Below the pieces are notes generated by a model. That model searched no databases, had not been told where the DNA came from, and was given only the letters and a program-made list of their open reading frames with translations. Made by a program: the position numbers and the translations under genes. This document shows, one piece after another, positions 17,769-26,418 of a DNA stretch of 64,000 nucleotides. Positions within the stretch are counted from its first letter, which is position 1. Each line of letters starts with the position of its first letter. This DNA comes from Gemmata massiliana (GTDB taxonomy: Bacteria; Planctomycetota; Planctomycetia; Gemmatales; Gemmataceae): the NCBI RefSeq assembly GCF_901538265.1, contig NZ_LR593886.1, positions 7,461,738 through 7,525,737 of the forward strand, read 5' to 3'.

Positions 17769-17909
17769 AAAGCCGCCGCAGATAAACGCAGATGGAAGGC
17801 ACGATTCAAACAACAGCAACGCGATCTCGCAAACCAACTGCAATCACTCTTGATTGATATTCTGCTGTTCGGATCGTGCCTTCCATCTGCGTTTATCTGC
17901 GGCGGCTTT
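17769..17909. repeat. 37-bp perfect inverted repeat between convergent genes
   Basis: The arm 17769-17805 is the exact reverse complement of 17873-17909, with a 67-base AT-richer spacer that itself has a CAACAGCA/TGCTGTT pair. The arm contains GCAGATAAACGCAGATGG, a unit echoed at 19672. The position suggests a bidirectional terminator, but the length is unusual for one. Confidence 0.9.
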
Positions 17910-17929
17910 ATCTAGCACCTCCACCGCGA

Positions 17930-19138
17930 CTAACCCTTCCCCATCATTGATAACAGCTTCCGCGCACAGGCTTCTGCGAAGACCGGGTCGTTAATGTGCT
18001 GGTCGAGTTCGATCAGCTCCACGTAGGGCGCGATCCAGTTGCGCAGACTCTGGAAGAGGGCCGCGTCCGCGTCCGGCCACCAGAACGGCTTCCCCTCGGC
18101 GTCGATCGCGGACACCCCTCGAAGCGGCATCAGCACACACGTCGGGCTGCTCGACGCGCTCGTTCGCTCCGCGATGTCCTTCCCCAAGCGGTCCATTTCT
18201 TCGGGCGTGGTGCGCATCAGCGTGACGGTCGGGTTGTGCTGGTAGAACAGCCGCTCCTTGTACCGCTCGGGCACAGTGTCTCGCGGGCCGAAGTTCACCA
18301 TGTCCAGCGCGCCGAGCGAGACGACTTGCGGTACCCCTGCAATCGCCGCTGCCGTCAGACGGTCCGGACCCGCAGAAAGCACGCCGCCCACCAGTTCGTC
18401 CGCCAACTCCGTCGTGGTGATGTCGAGCACGCCCGCGATGAGCCCGTCGCGAATCAGCCCCTCCATCGTGCGCCCGCCGGTGCCGGTCGCGTGGAACACG
18501 AGTACCTCGTACCCCGCCGATTCGAGCACCTTCCGCGCGGCTTCCACGCACGGGGTGGTCACGCCAAACATCGTGGCCGCAACGACCGGTTTGTCGGGGG
18601 TAGGTTGCTTTTGTTCCCCGTCCACCATCCCCGCCATTGCCCCCACTGCGTTGTCGAGCACCGCGCGGCTGATGCGATTCAGCCCCGCGATGTCCACGAC
18701 GGAATACATCATCATCACGTCGCGTGTGCCGACGTAGTGCTGGACCTGCCCGCTCGCGAGCGTGCTGACCATCAGCTTCGGCACTCCCACCGGGAGCGCC
18801 CGCATTGCGGCAGTGGCGATCGTCGTACCCGCGGACCCGCCCAAGCCGAGCACGCCGGAGAGTTTTCCCTGCTTGTGCAGATCAGTAGCGAGTTTCGCAA
18901 CTCCTTTCGCAGCAAGTTCGACCGCCTTCCCTCGGTCCGCGGTCGCCTTGACCTGTGCGTGCGTAATCCCGGCCGCAGCAAAGACCGTTTCTCGCGAAAT
19001 ATCCGGGGTAAACGCGGGCGGAGCCAGCACACTGGCGTCGGCTACGAGCACAGAAGCACCAGCCGCCCGAAGTTGATCGCGAACGTATGCGAACTCGGTT
19101 CCCTTGGTGTCCAGGGTGCCGATAAGCAGTACGGACAT
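17930..19138 (-). CDS. UPF0261 / Tm-1-like ATP-binding protein
   Basis: A 402-residue protein opens SVLLIGTLDTKGTEFAYVRD and continues LGLGGSAGTTIATAAMRALP, then DIAGLNRISRAVLDNAVGAMAGM and FHATGTGGRTMEG. These are the hallmarks of the UPF0261 family, which includes the ATP-binding half of the tomato virus-resistance protein Tm-1. The bacterial role is not established. The divergently oriented gene at 19844 encodes the PEP-hydrolase-like TIM barrel that accompanies or is fused to this domain in other genomes, so the two probably act together. Confidence 0.9.
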   Translation of the reverse strand: MSVLLIGTLDTKGTEFAYVRDQLRAAGASVLVADASVLAPPAFTPDISRETVFAAAGITHAQVKATADRGKAVELAAKGVAKLATDLHKQGKLSGVLGLGGSAGTTIATAAMRALPVGVPKLMVSTLASGQVQHYVGTRDVMMMYSVVDIAGLNRISRAVLDNAVGAMAGMVDGEQKQPTPDKPVVAATMFGVTTPCVEAARKVLESAGYEVLVFHATGTGGRTMEGLIRDGLIAGVLDITTTELADELVGGVLSAGPDRLTAAAIAGVPQVVSLGALDMVNFGPRDTVPERYKERLFYQHNPTVTLMRTTPEEMDRLGKDIAERTSASSSPTCVLMPLRGVSAIDAEGKPFWWPDADAALFQSLRNWIAPYVELIELDQHINDPVFAEACARKLLSMMGKG

Positions 19139-19193
19139 GGAACGCCCTCCCGTGATTCCGCGTCTGACCGGTTAAGTTTAAATCGCGTGATAT

Positions 19194-19205
19194 GTTACAT
19201 GTAAC
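19194..19205. promoter_or_regulatory. 12-bp perfect palindrome in a divergent promoter region
   Basis: GTTACATGTAAC is a perfect palindrome lying 56 bases before the UPF0261 start and 22 bases before the GTG of the next plus-strand gene, in a locally AT-rich stretch. It has the form of a homodimeric repressor operator. No regulator gene is adjacent. Confidence 0.45.
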
Positions 19206-19226
19206 GAGTACCCGGCGACGAGGGCG

Positions 19227-19676
19227 GTGAAAATGCACCCGGTATTGCGGCGCATCCTGTTACACGGTGGGCTAACCGCGGGGGCTCTCGCGCTCATCGG
19301 AATGATGTTCGCCGAACTCGCCGGCCTGTGGTTAACCGGTAGTGCCACCCGTAGCAGCGCCGATTCGGACGAAGAAATCAACACGTCCCTCCGCTCTCGC
19401 ATCCCGCTCACAATGGCCCTCTGGGGGTTCGGATTCGTCGCAGTGAGCGAACTCGTCATTTGGCGCGTTCGCGGGAACCGTGCCCCGGAATCACAGAAGG
19501 CCAGCCAACAGACCGAGCAGTCCCAGGACGAGGCCGAAAAACTCCTGAACGAATTACTCGCCCAGGCCGAAGCGAAAATGGCTCTGGAAGCCGAAAGTCA
19601 GAAGGCAGAGAACAAAGAGCAGAAAACAGAAAGCGAAGAGCAGAAGGCAGAAGACAAAGAGCAGAACCGCGGATAA
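19227..19676 (+). CDS. Small membrane protein with repeat-encoded Gln/Glu/Lys tail
   Basis: The 149-residue protein starts at the GTG at 19227 with AGGGCG just upstream. It has two membrane segments (GGLTAGALALIGMMFAELAGLWL and IPLTMALWGFGFVAVSELVIW) and then a soluble, coiled-coil-prone tail (EAEKLLNELLAQAEAKMALEAE). The last ~27 residues (SQKAENKEQKTESEEQKAED...) are encoded by the same A/G-rich CAGA repeats that fill intergenic space at 8532. The repeat therefore appears to have extended or replaced the original C-terminus. Function unknown. Confidence 0.65.
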   Translation: MKMHPVLRRILLHGGLTAGALALIGMMFAELAGLWLTGSATRSSADSDEEINTSLRSRIPLTMALWGFGFVAVSELVIWRVRGNRAPESQKASQQTEQSQDEAEKLLNELLAQAEAKMALEAESQKAENKEQKTESEEQKAEDKEQNRG

Positions 19677-19715
19677 ACGCAGGTCACGCGGATCAGAATC
19701 GAGAAGCAGATTGAG
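19596..19715. repeat. CAGA-type purine-rich repeat inside and after a coding region
   Basis: From 19596 to 19676 the sequence is a tandem of degenerate CAGAAGGCAGAGAACAAAGAG-like units read in frame. Directly after the stop follows CGGATAAACGCAGGTCACG, related to the repeat unit at 17780. The combination of the two repeat kinds matches the intergenic blocks elsewhere in the window. Confidence 0.75.
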
Positions 19716-19843
19716 CTTAGTTTTCGTGACCCTGAAATGACAGTAACGCGAAGCGTTCGCGCCCGGCTTCGCAATCGTCCGCATCTCATCTCGTCCGTAT
19801 CCTGTCATTCGGGCCTTACCTCTTCCCGAACCCCCAGTCCTCA

Positions 19844-20671
19844 ATGCAATCGCGTTCCGATATTCTCGCGCGGTTCCGCGCCCAGGTCGCAGCCGGTGTT
19901 CCAATCGTCGGCGGCGGGGCCGGTACCGGTCTCTCGGCCAAGTGCGCCGAGATGGGCGGGATCGATCTCATCATCATTTACAACTCGGGCCGGTTCCGCA
20001 TGGCGGGGCGCGGATCGCTCGCCGGGCTGCTCCCGTATGGCGACGCGAACCAGATCGTCATGGACATGGCCCGCGAGGTGCTGCCGATCGTGCAGCGCAC
20101 GCCGGTCCTCGCGGGCGTTTGTGGTACCGACCCGTTCCGCGTGATGAAGCGGTTCCTCCTCGACGTAAAGGACGCCGGGTTCAGCGGCGTGCAGAACTTC
20201 CCCACGGTCGGCCTGTTCGACGGCACGCTTCGCGTCGGGCTGGAAGAAACCGGCATGGGTTACGCGCTCGAAGTGGACATGATTAAGGCCGCGCGCGACC
20301 TCGATCTGCTCACGTGCCCCTACGTCTTCACGCCCGAAGAAGCAGAGCAGATGGCGCGAGCCGGGGCGGACGTTCTCATCCCACACATGGGGCTGACCAC
20401 GAAGGGTGCGATCGGCGCAAAAACGGCCCTTTCACTCGAAGAGTCCACGAAGCGCGTGCAGGAACTCGCGAACGCGGCGAAAGCCGTGAACCCGGAGATC
20501 CTGGTGCTGTGTCACGGCGGGCCGATTTCCGAACCCGAAGACGTGCGCTACGTCCTCGATCACACGACGGGTATCGTTGGTTTCTTCGGCGCGTCGAGCA
20601 TCGAGCGCTTACCAACCGAAGTGGCGATCACGGGATGCGTGAAGCAGTTCAAATCGCTGAAGCTGGTGTGA
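19844..20671 (+). CDS. Phosphoenolpyruvate-hydrolase-family TIM barrel protein
   Basis: This 275-residue protein matches the PEP_hydrolase (Tm-1 C-terminal-like) family. Key segments are [66 protein letters not shown] and the closing [16 protein letters not shown]. It is cytosolic. The enzymatic reaction is inferred from distant isocitrate-lyase-like proteins and is not secure. It pairs with the UPF0261 gene at 17930, which is divergent with one small membrane-protein gene between. The downstream TIGR02996 gene begins 4 bases after its stop. Confidence 0.88.
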   Translation: MQSRSDILARFRAQVAAGVPIVGGGAGTGLSAKCAEMGGIDLIIIYNSGRFRMAGRGSLAGLLPYGDANQIVMDMAREVLPIVQRTPVLAGVCGTDPFRVMKRFLLDVKDAGFSGVQNFPTVGLFDGTLRVGLEETGMGYALEVDMIKAARDLDLLTCPYVFTPEEAEQMARAGADVLIPHMGLTTKGAIGAKTALSLEESTKRVQELANAAKAVNPEILVLCHGGPISEPEDVRYVLDHTTGIVGFFGASSIERLPTEVAITGCVKQFKSLKLV

Positions 20672-20675
20672 AACC

Positions 20676-21389
20676 GTGTCCGACGAAGACGCATTCCTGA
20701 CGGGCATCGCGAGCGACCGGGCCGACCGCACGCGGTTGCTCGTGTTCGCGGACTGGCTCGCCGACCAAGACGACCCGCGCGAGGAGTTCGTGCGCGTTCA
20801 CGCGCGGTTGCTCGACATGGACGGGACCGAACCGGAGTTCGTGGAACTCGACAAGGTTTGGAACCGCTGGGTTCGTGGCCACCCGTCCTCACGAACCCGG
20901 CACCCACGTATCTACGACCGGTGGCTCGACGCGATGTGCCGCGTCTGCACCATCGCGGACGTGAATCAGTACACACTCCACGGACGCGGCACGCTCCTCG
21001 CGCTCACCCAGGCGACGATATTCGGGCCGCACGATCACGTGTACCCCGATTATGAATGCTCGCTCAACTTGTACCGCGGGCGCGCTGGCGATTTTGATTC
21101 CCCGTTCGATTTCGTCGCACAGACGGTGCTTGCCGATCTCCAGGAAGATCCGTTCCTGACGCGCGAAATCGCCGCGATTGATGCGTGCTACCCGATCACG
21201 CGGGGGCGGTTCTGGAAGCACTGGCGGGGCTACGCGCAGCAGCTTCGAGAGCCGCCCGCGCTACCGGCACTTGAAGCGGACAACCCATTCCTGGCCGCAC
21301 AGTACATCGACGGCGGTGACAACAACTACGGCCTCGTGGCCACCTACGCGAACGATTACTTCGCGCTCACCGGGTCCATGAGGGAGTGA
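20676..21389 (+). CDS. TIGR02996-domain hypothetical protein
   Basis: The 237-residue protein starts at a GTG at 20676, four bases after the preceding stop, so it is translationally coupled. The first ~45 residues form a TIGR02996 domain (EDAFLTGIASDRADRTRLLVFADWLADQDDPREEFVRVHARLL), a short module expanded in Gemmata-like planctomycetes. The rest (residues 60-237) is rich in Tyr, Trp and Asp and has no recognised domain. There is no signal peptide. Function unknown. Confidence 0.75.
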   Translation: MSDEDAFLTGIASDRADRTRLLVFADWLADQDDPREEFVRVHARLLDMDGTEPEFVELDKVWNRWVRGHPSSRTRHPRIYDRWLDAMCRVCTIADVNQYTLHGRGTLLALTQATIFGPHDHVYPDYECSLNLYRGRAGDFDSPFDFVAQTVLADLQEDPFLTREIAAIDACYPITRGRFWKHWRGYAQQLREPPALPALEADNPFLAAQYIDGGDNNYGLVATYANDYFALTGSMRE

Positions 21390-21459
21390 AGGATCGATGG
21401 AAGTGACGAAAAGCGCGGCCGCGAAACAATCGTGATCGGCGCCCGGGTACCACCACGGG

Positions 21460-22548
21460 TTACTGATCGTAAAGTTTGGTGTCCGGTAGAGCGGTCTTCA
21501 TCTCGGCAACCCGATCTGGTGTGACCTTTGTTTCCCGAAGGGTTAACTCACGCAGCCCTTTCATCCGAATTAGGTGCCCGATCGCGTCGTCCCCGATCTC
21601 GGTGTTCCCGAGGTGCAGCCAGCCGAGTGTCTTGATGCCGGTCAGAGGTTCCAAATCGGCACCCCGGACGTTGGTACCCGTCAGGTCCAGGAGTTTGAGT
21701 TGCGGGAGCCGAGCGAGCGGTTTTAATCCGCCTTCGGGAATGGATTTCGTCGAGCCCAGGTAGAGGGATTGGAGGCTCGGGACATCGGCCAGGTGCTTCA
21801 GACCTTCGTCACCCAGGGGAGTACCGCAAAGGGAGAGCCGACGGAGGTGCTGTAAGCCGGCCAGGTGCTTCAGACCCTTACCCGTCACCTTGGTTCCGGT
21901 CAGCACGAGTGTGTCCAGATTTTTCACCTTCGCCAAGTGGCTCATTCCTTCGTCTGTCACGCTGGTTCCGATCAAGTCGAGGGTACCCAGCTGCACTTGG
22001 CCGATCAGGTGCCGGAGCCCCGCGTCGGTGACGTCCCACCCCTTAAGGCTGAGCACCGTCGGCCGCAGGATCTCCACATAGTGCTTCAACCCCTCGTCCG
22101 TCATCGCCCGCTGCGGTAGGTCCAGGGAGTGCAGTTTCGTCAGACCGCCCAGATGTTTCAGACCGGCCGCGCTGACTGGAGTGTCGCTCAGGCCCAGTCG
22201 CATGAGGTGTTTCATGCCGGCGAGGTGCTTCAACCCGTCATCCGTCACGAACGTACCGGCGAGGCCGACCGAGCGGAGCTTGGAAAGCCCTGCGAGGTAC
22301 TTGAGGCCGTCATCCCCGATCCGAGTCCGGGTCAGGTAGATCGTCTCCAGTTCCGGTAAGCCCGACAGGATTTCGAGATCCCGGTCGGCGATTCCCACAG
22401 CGGTACTGAGGTCGACTTCGGTTACGGGGGTGCCGGTCACCTTGCCCCCGAGTTTGACGATCTGCTTGACCGTCACGGCCTCGTCCGTCTGTGCGGATGC
22501 GACGGTCGGGAACCCAATCATGGTGACTACGAACAGTAATCGGAGCAC
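21460..22548 (-). CDS. Secreted leucine-rich-repeat protein
   Basis: From the GTG at 22548 (GAGGG lies 7 bases upstream) the 362-residue product starts with a signal peptide (LRLLFVVTMIGFPTVASAQ). The rest is about eleven leucine-rich repeats of ~24 residues with the consensus LKHLAGLxxLxxLxLxGTxVTDEG, the bacterial type common in planctomycetes. The longer frame from an ATG at 22602 would hide the signal peptide. It is probably periplasmic or surface exposed and binds a protein or ligand; the partner is unknown. Confidence 0.85.
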   Translation of the reverse strand: MLRLLFVVTMIGFPTVASAQTDEAVTVKQIVKLGGKVTGTPVTEVDLSTAVGIADRDLEILSGLPELETIYLTRTRIGDDGLKYLAGLSKLRSVGLAGTFVTDDGLKHLAGMKHLMRLGLSDTPVSAAGLKHLGGLTKLHSLDLPQRAMTDEGLKHYVEILRPTVLSLKGWDVTDAGLRHLIGQVQLGTLDLIGTSVTDEGMSHLAKVKNLDTLVLTGTKVTGKGLKHLAGLQHLRRLSLCGTPLGDEGLKHLADVPSLQSLYLGSTKSIPEGGLKPLARLPQLKLLDLTGTNVRGADLEPLTGIKTLGWLHLGNTEIGDDAIGHLIRMKGLRELTLRETKVTPDRVAEMKTALPDTKLYDQ

Positions 22549-22743
22549 GACTCGGCCCTCTTGAGCGCTTCTAGCAAGACCCAGTCCCTGCACGTCAAAC
22601 ACCGATCATCGCCGATTGTGAGAAATAATCCCGGGCCGAGTGACGTCAGGAAAGCGAGTAACGTATCGCCAATACCACAGGCACACGCTTCGCAACACGC
22701 CTCGTCGCGAATTGCAGCGCGACGAGGCGATCGTAATAACAGC

Positions 22744-24795
22744 TCACTTCTTCAGGTACTTCTCGAACCACGCCAGATCCCATTCCATCTTCGCGGTGCG
22801 GAACGAGAGCGTGCCCAGCCCGTGCGGTTGCCCCGGGTACACGCACAGTTCCGTCGGCACCTTCTTGTACTCCTTCAGCGCCCGGTACAGCATCCGGCTG
22901 TGCCCCGGCGGGCAGCGGTCGTCGTTCCCGCCGACGTGGATCAGCGTCGGTGTCGTCACGTTGCCGATGCCATAGGTCGGCGAGGTCTGCTTGTACATAT
23001 CGGCCTGTTCCCACGGCAGCCCCTTCTTGAACACGATCGGGTACGCCGGTTCGTCGTTGAAGCCCCACTCCGCGACCGTGTCCAGAATGCCCGCTCCGCT
23101 GCTCGCGGCCTTGATCTTCACCGGCGGGTTCTTCATCGTGATGAGGCAGTTCGTGAGGTACCCGCCATTGCTCCAGCCCATCACCGCGACGCGCTCCGGG
23201 TCCGCGATGCCCTCTTTAATGAGGTGCTGAATCCCCGCGACGATGTCCTTCACGTCGAGATCGTTCTCGTTGCCGATCAGGTCCGTCACGAACTTGTCGC
23301 CGTAGCCGGTGGACCCGCGGTAGTTCGGGCACAGCACCGCGTAGCCCTTCGCTGCGAAGTACAGCCGGCCGTTGTGCGCGTCGAAGCGCAGGTCGTTACA
23401 GCTCGACGTGGTCGGCCCGCCGTGGATCGCGACCACCAGCGGCAGCGGCTTGTCGCCCTTCTTGTACCCGTGGGGCAGTTCGAGCGGCCCGCCGACGCGC
23501 GCGCCGTCCGGCGCCTTCCAGGTGACGTGTTCGACGCTCGGGAGCTTCCAGGACGCGGTGTGCGGGTTCGGGTCCACGAGCGTTTCAAGTTTGCGGGTCG
23601 TTGCGGAGCGGACCTTCAAGACGGGAAAACTGGTTCCGTCCCCGACTAGCACGGCCCGCACACGCGGCTCGGGCCTGTAGTGGACCGCGTACACGACCTC
23701 CTTCTCCGGGAACTGCGCGGACGCGGCGTGTGTGGCCTGGTCTTTCAGCACGTAAGTACGAGAGGCGTTGTACCCCCCGTACTCGTGGAGGTACGAGAAC
23801 GAATCATCGCTGATCCACAGCAACGGGCTGCCGTACCCGCGCACGTGAACCTGTTGCTCTCGCACCGAAGGGGCTGCAACCTGGTTGCGGTTCGCCCGGA
23901 TCGTGGTCCACTTGCCGTCTTTCTCTTCGCCGATGATGAGTTCGGTCGGGTACGCATCGTGAATCGCGCAGAAGGCGTAGCGCGTGCCGGCCGGGTTCCA
24001 GGTCAATCCTTCGAGCCACGCATAGGGGCTCGAAGCCTTCGCGCGGTAGATGTCCGTCGGCGGGGTGGTGATCTTCCCGCCCTCCCACACGTCCACGCGC
24101 GACTCGCCCTCGGATTTCACTATCGTGTCGTCGAACGCGCTCACCATCGCGATCCGCTTGCCGTCGTCCGTCACCGCGAACTCGCGGATGTAGCGGTTGT
24201 CGGCCAGCACCTTCTCCGGCTCCGAGCCCGGCTTATTCACAGAGAACAGTTCGCTCACCGTGCGCGAGCCGTGCCCGTAATCGACCTTGCCGAACTTCTC
24301 GCGGAGCGTGCTGAAGTCGTCCTTGTCGGTCGCACTCGCGTCGGTGGTGAAGTACACGGTGTCGGTTTTCGGAGCGTAGTCGAAGCCGACGACCCCCGAC
24401 TTTGCGTTGGTGACCACTTCGGGCTTACCGTCGACCGGCACCTTCCACACCTGCGACTTGGCGTCTTTACCGCGATTCGCTACGACGTAGATCGCCTTGC
24501 CGTCGCCGGCCCATTTCAGGTGCCGGTCGTTGGCACGGTCGCTGGTGAGTTGCGTCGGTTTCCCCTTGCCGTCGGTGTCCACGACCCACAGTTCCGAGGC
24601 GCGCCGGTCGCTCTTTTTGTCCCACGTCGCGAGCGCGTAAGCGACCTGCGTACCGTCGGGCGAGACCGCGATTTCGTTGATGGTGTTGACGGTCGCGTAG
24701 TCGGCGGGAACGATATCGTGCGTGCGCTCGGGCGGCGCAGCGGCCAACCTCCCGACGGCAACAAACAACACGACGAGGGGAATGAGTCGGCGCAT
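22744..24795 (-). CDS. S9 family prolyl-oligopeptidase-like serine peptidase
   Basis: The 683-residue exported peptidase has a signal peptide (IPLVVLFVAVGRLAAAPPE), a WD40-like beta-propeller over residues ~40-420 and a C-terminal alpha/beta-hydrolase domain. The nucleophile motif GWSNGG carries Ser542. It is followed by the acid in VGGNDDRCPPGHS and the His in YPGQPHGLG, completing the triad. The HGGPTTS oxyanion segment is also present. Such enzymes release dipeptides or acyl-amino acids from peptides in the periplasm. It is preceded by the regulator gene on the same strand. Confidence 0.92.
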   Translation of the reverse strand: MRRLIPLVVLFVAVGRLAAAPPERTHDIVPADYATVNTINEIAVSPDGTQVAYALATWDKKSDRRASELWVVDTDGKGKPTQLTSDRANDRHLKWAGDGKAIYVVANRGKDAKSQVWKVPVDGKPEVVTNAKSGVVGFDYAPKTDTVYFTTDASATDKDDFSTLREKFGKVDYGHGSRTVSELFSVNKPGSEPEKVLADNRYIREFAVTDDGKRIAMVSAFDDTIVKSEGESRVDVWEGGKITTPPTDIYRAKASSPYAWLEGLTWNPAGTRYAFCAIHDAYPTELIIGEEKDGKWTTIRANRNQVAAPSVREQQVHVRGYGSPLLWISDDSFSYLHEYGGYNASRTYVLKDQATHAASAQFPEKEVVYAVHYRPEPRVRAVLVGDGTSFPVLKVRSATTRKLETLVDPNPHTASWKLPSVEHVTWKAPDGARVGGPLELPHGYKKGDKPLPLVVAIHGGPTTSSCNDLRFDAHNGRLYFAAKGYAVLCPNYRGSTGYGDKFVTDLIGNENDLDVKDIVAGIQHLIKEGIADPERVAVMGWSNGGYLTNCLITMKNPPVKIKAASSGAGILDTVAEWGFNDEPAYPIVFKKGLPWEQADMYKQTSPTYGIGNVTTPTLIHVGGNDDRCPPGHSRMLYRALKEYKKVPTELCVYPGQPHGLGTLSFRTAKMEWDLAWFEKYLKK

Positions 24796-24858
24796 GGACG
24801 GCTCCGTGAGTGGATGAACGGAGCCAGTATACCGACGAGACTACCGCACCCGCGACAC

Positions 24859-26292
24859 TCAATCTTCGTCCGGTTCGGCAGTGTCCGGGTGGTACTTGCG
24901 GATGAGTTTGCGCACCGTTGCACGGGCCAGACCGAGCCACCGCGCGGCGACGAGGCGGTTGCCGTCCACTTGACGCAGCACCTCGTCGAGCACCGCCGGT
25001 TCGATGGCATCGATCAGTGTTTGGTGCAGGTCGGCTGGCTCGCGCCCTTCGAGCGCCTGAACCTGTTCGCGCACCCACTCCGTGACGAGCGATCGCAGGC
25101 GCTCGGGAGTAGATGCTGGCCCAGCCGCGGTACTCGGGTCCGGGAAGTGTTCCGGCCGAAGTGCAGCCCCGCGTGCTTCGATCGCGGCGTGTTCGAGCGC
25201 GTTGCGAAGCTCACGCACATTACCCGGCCAGGGACGCGATTTCAGGAACGCGAGCGTTTCCGCGGGCACCGCGCTGCCGGGGTTCGGCACGCCGAACTTG
25301 CGAAGGAAGTGCTCTGCGAGCAGTGGAATGTCGTCCACGCGGTCCCGCAGCGGCGGGAGGTGAATGGGGTAAACGTTCAGCCGGAAAAAGAGGTCGTGCC
25401 GGAACTTCCCCTCGCGAACGGCCGCAGAGAGGTCCGCGTGCGTGGCCGAAACGACGCGCACGTCCACGACCTGCGACTCGCTGCCGCCGACGGGCTGCAC
25501 CTCTTGGCGCTCCAGCACGCGGAGCAACTTCGCCTGGACCGGTAACGGGATGTCCGCGAGTTCGTCGAGGAACACGGTACCACCGTCGGCGAGCTTCATC
25601 AGCCCGTCGCGTGCCCGTTCTGCACCGGTAAAAGCACCTTTGATGTGCCCGAACAGTTCGCTCTCGACCAGGTTTGTGTTGTACGCCGCTACGTGCGCCG
25701 CAAGGAGCGGCTTGTGCCGGCGCGGGCTGTTCGCGTGGATCGCCCGAGCCACGAGTTCCTTCCCGGTCCCGCTCTCGCCCGTAACGAGCACGCACGCATT
25801 CGTCGGTGCGACCATCGCGATCCGTTTGAACACGGTCTGCATGGTCGGGCTGCGGCCGATGATCGCGTCGGGGCTGGAATCCACCTCGGCGAGCGCGGAA
25901 CCCAAGATCCCCGAGTTCCCGGGGGTGTCACGATCGACCAGCGCGCGATTCGCGGCATCGAGCGCTTGAGCTAACTCGAACGGCTTCGCGAGGTAGTCGA
26001 ACGCCCCGCCCTCCACGGCCTTCACCGCGGTGTTCAGGTTCCCGTGCGCGGTGATGACCACGACCGCGGCGCTCGGGGCCACTTTCTTGATCTCACCGAG
26101 TGCGGTGAGGCCATCCATTCCGGGCAGCCGAACGTCGAGGAAAACAAGGTCGGGCGCGCTCTGGCGCGCCTTCATCAGCCCGTCTTCCGCAGTGGCCGCG
26201 ACCGAAACGCGGTGCTTTTCCCGCTCAAACGCCCGCCGTAGCGTCCACGCGATCGGTTCCTCGTCGTCGATGATGAGCACGGAATGAGGCAT
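24859..26292 (-). CDS. NtrC-family sigma-54-dependent response regulator
   Basis: The 477-residue regulator has three parts. A receiver domain covers residues 4-115, with the phosphoacceptor Asp53 in FLDVRLPGMDG. An AAA+ domain has Walker A GESGTGKE (172-179), the sigma-54 contact loop GAFTGAE, Walker B GGTVFLDEL and the arginine-finger region. A C-terminal Fis-type helix-turn-helix (VDGNRLVAARWLGLARATVRKLI) binds enhancer sites. The ATG at 26292 is used because it starts the receiver fold. No histidine kinase is adjacent, so it is an orphan here. It needs RpoN to activate targets. Confidence 0.93.
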   Translation of the reverse strand: MPHSVLIIDDEEPIAWTLRRAFEREKHRVSVAATAEDGLMKARQSAPDLVFLDVRLPGMDGLTALGEIKKVAPSAAVVVITAHGNLNTAVKAVEGGAFDYLAKPFELAQALDAANRALVDRDTPGNSGILGSALAEVDSSPDAIIGRSPTMQTVFKRIAMVAPTNACVLVTGESGTGKELVARAIHANSPRRHKPLLAAHVAAYNTNLVESELFGHIKGAFTGAERARDGLMKLADGGTVFLDELADIPLPVQAKLLRVLERQEVQPVGGSESQVVDVRVVSATHADLSAAVREGKFRHDLFFRLNVYPIHLPPLRDRVDDIPLLAEHFLRKFGVPNPGSAVPAETLAFLKSRPWPGNVRELRNALEHAAIEARGAALRPEHFPDPSTAAGPASTPERLRSLVTEWVREQVQALEGREPADLHQTLIDAIEPAVLDEVLRQVDGNRLVAARWLGLARATVRKLIRKYHPDTAEPDED

Positions 26293-26418
26293 GGGGGTCC
26301 GCCGCAAAGCGGTGTTGAGGCCGTAACTTTCTTCAATCTTACACGAAACTCCGGGTGCCGCTCTACCACCCGACCTTTAGTACAACGACCGACAGCACCA
26401 GAACCTAACGGAGCCGCC

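Noticed and set aside
23680-25545. 621-codon plus-strand open frame
   Set aside because: It is antisense to the S9 peptidase and sigma-54 regulator; both minus-strand genes have complete domain motifs.
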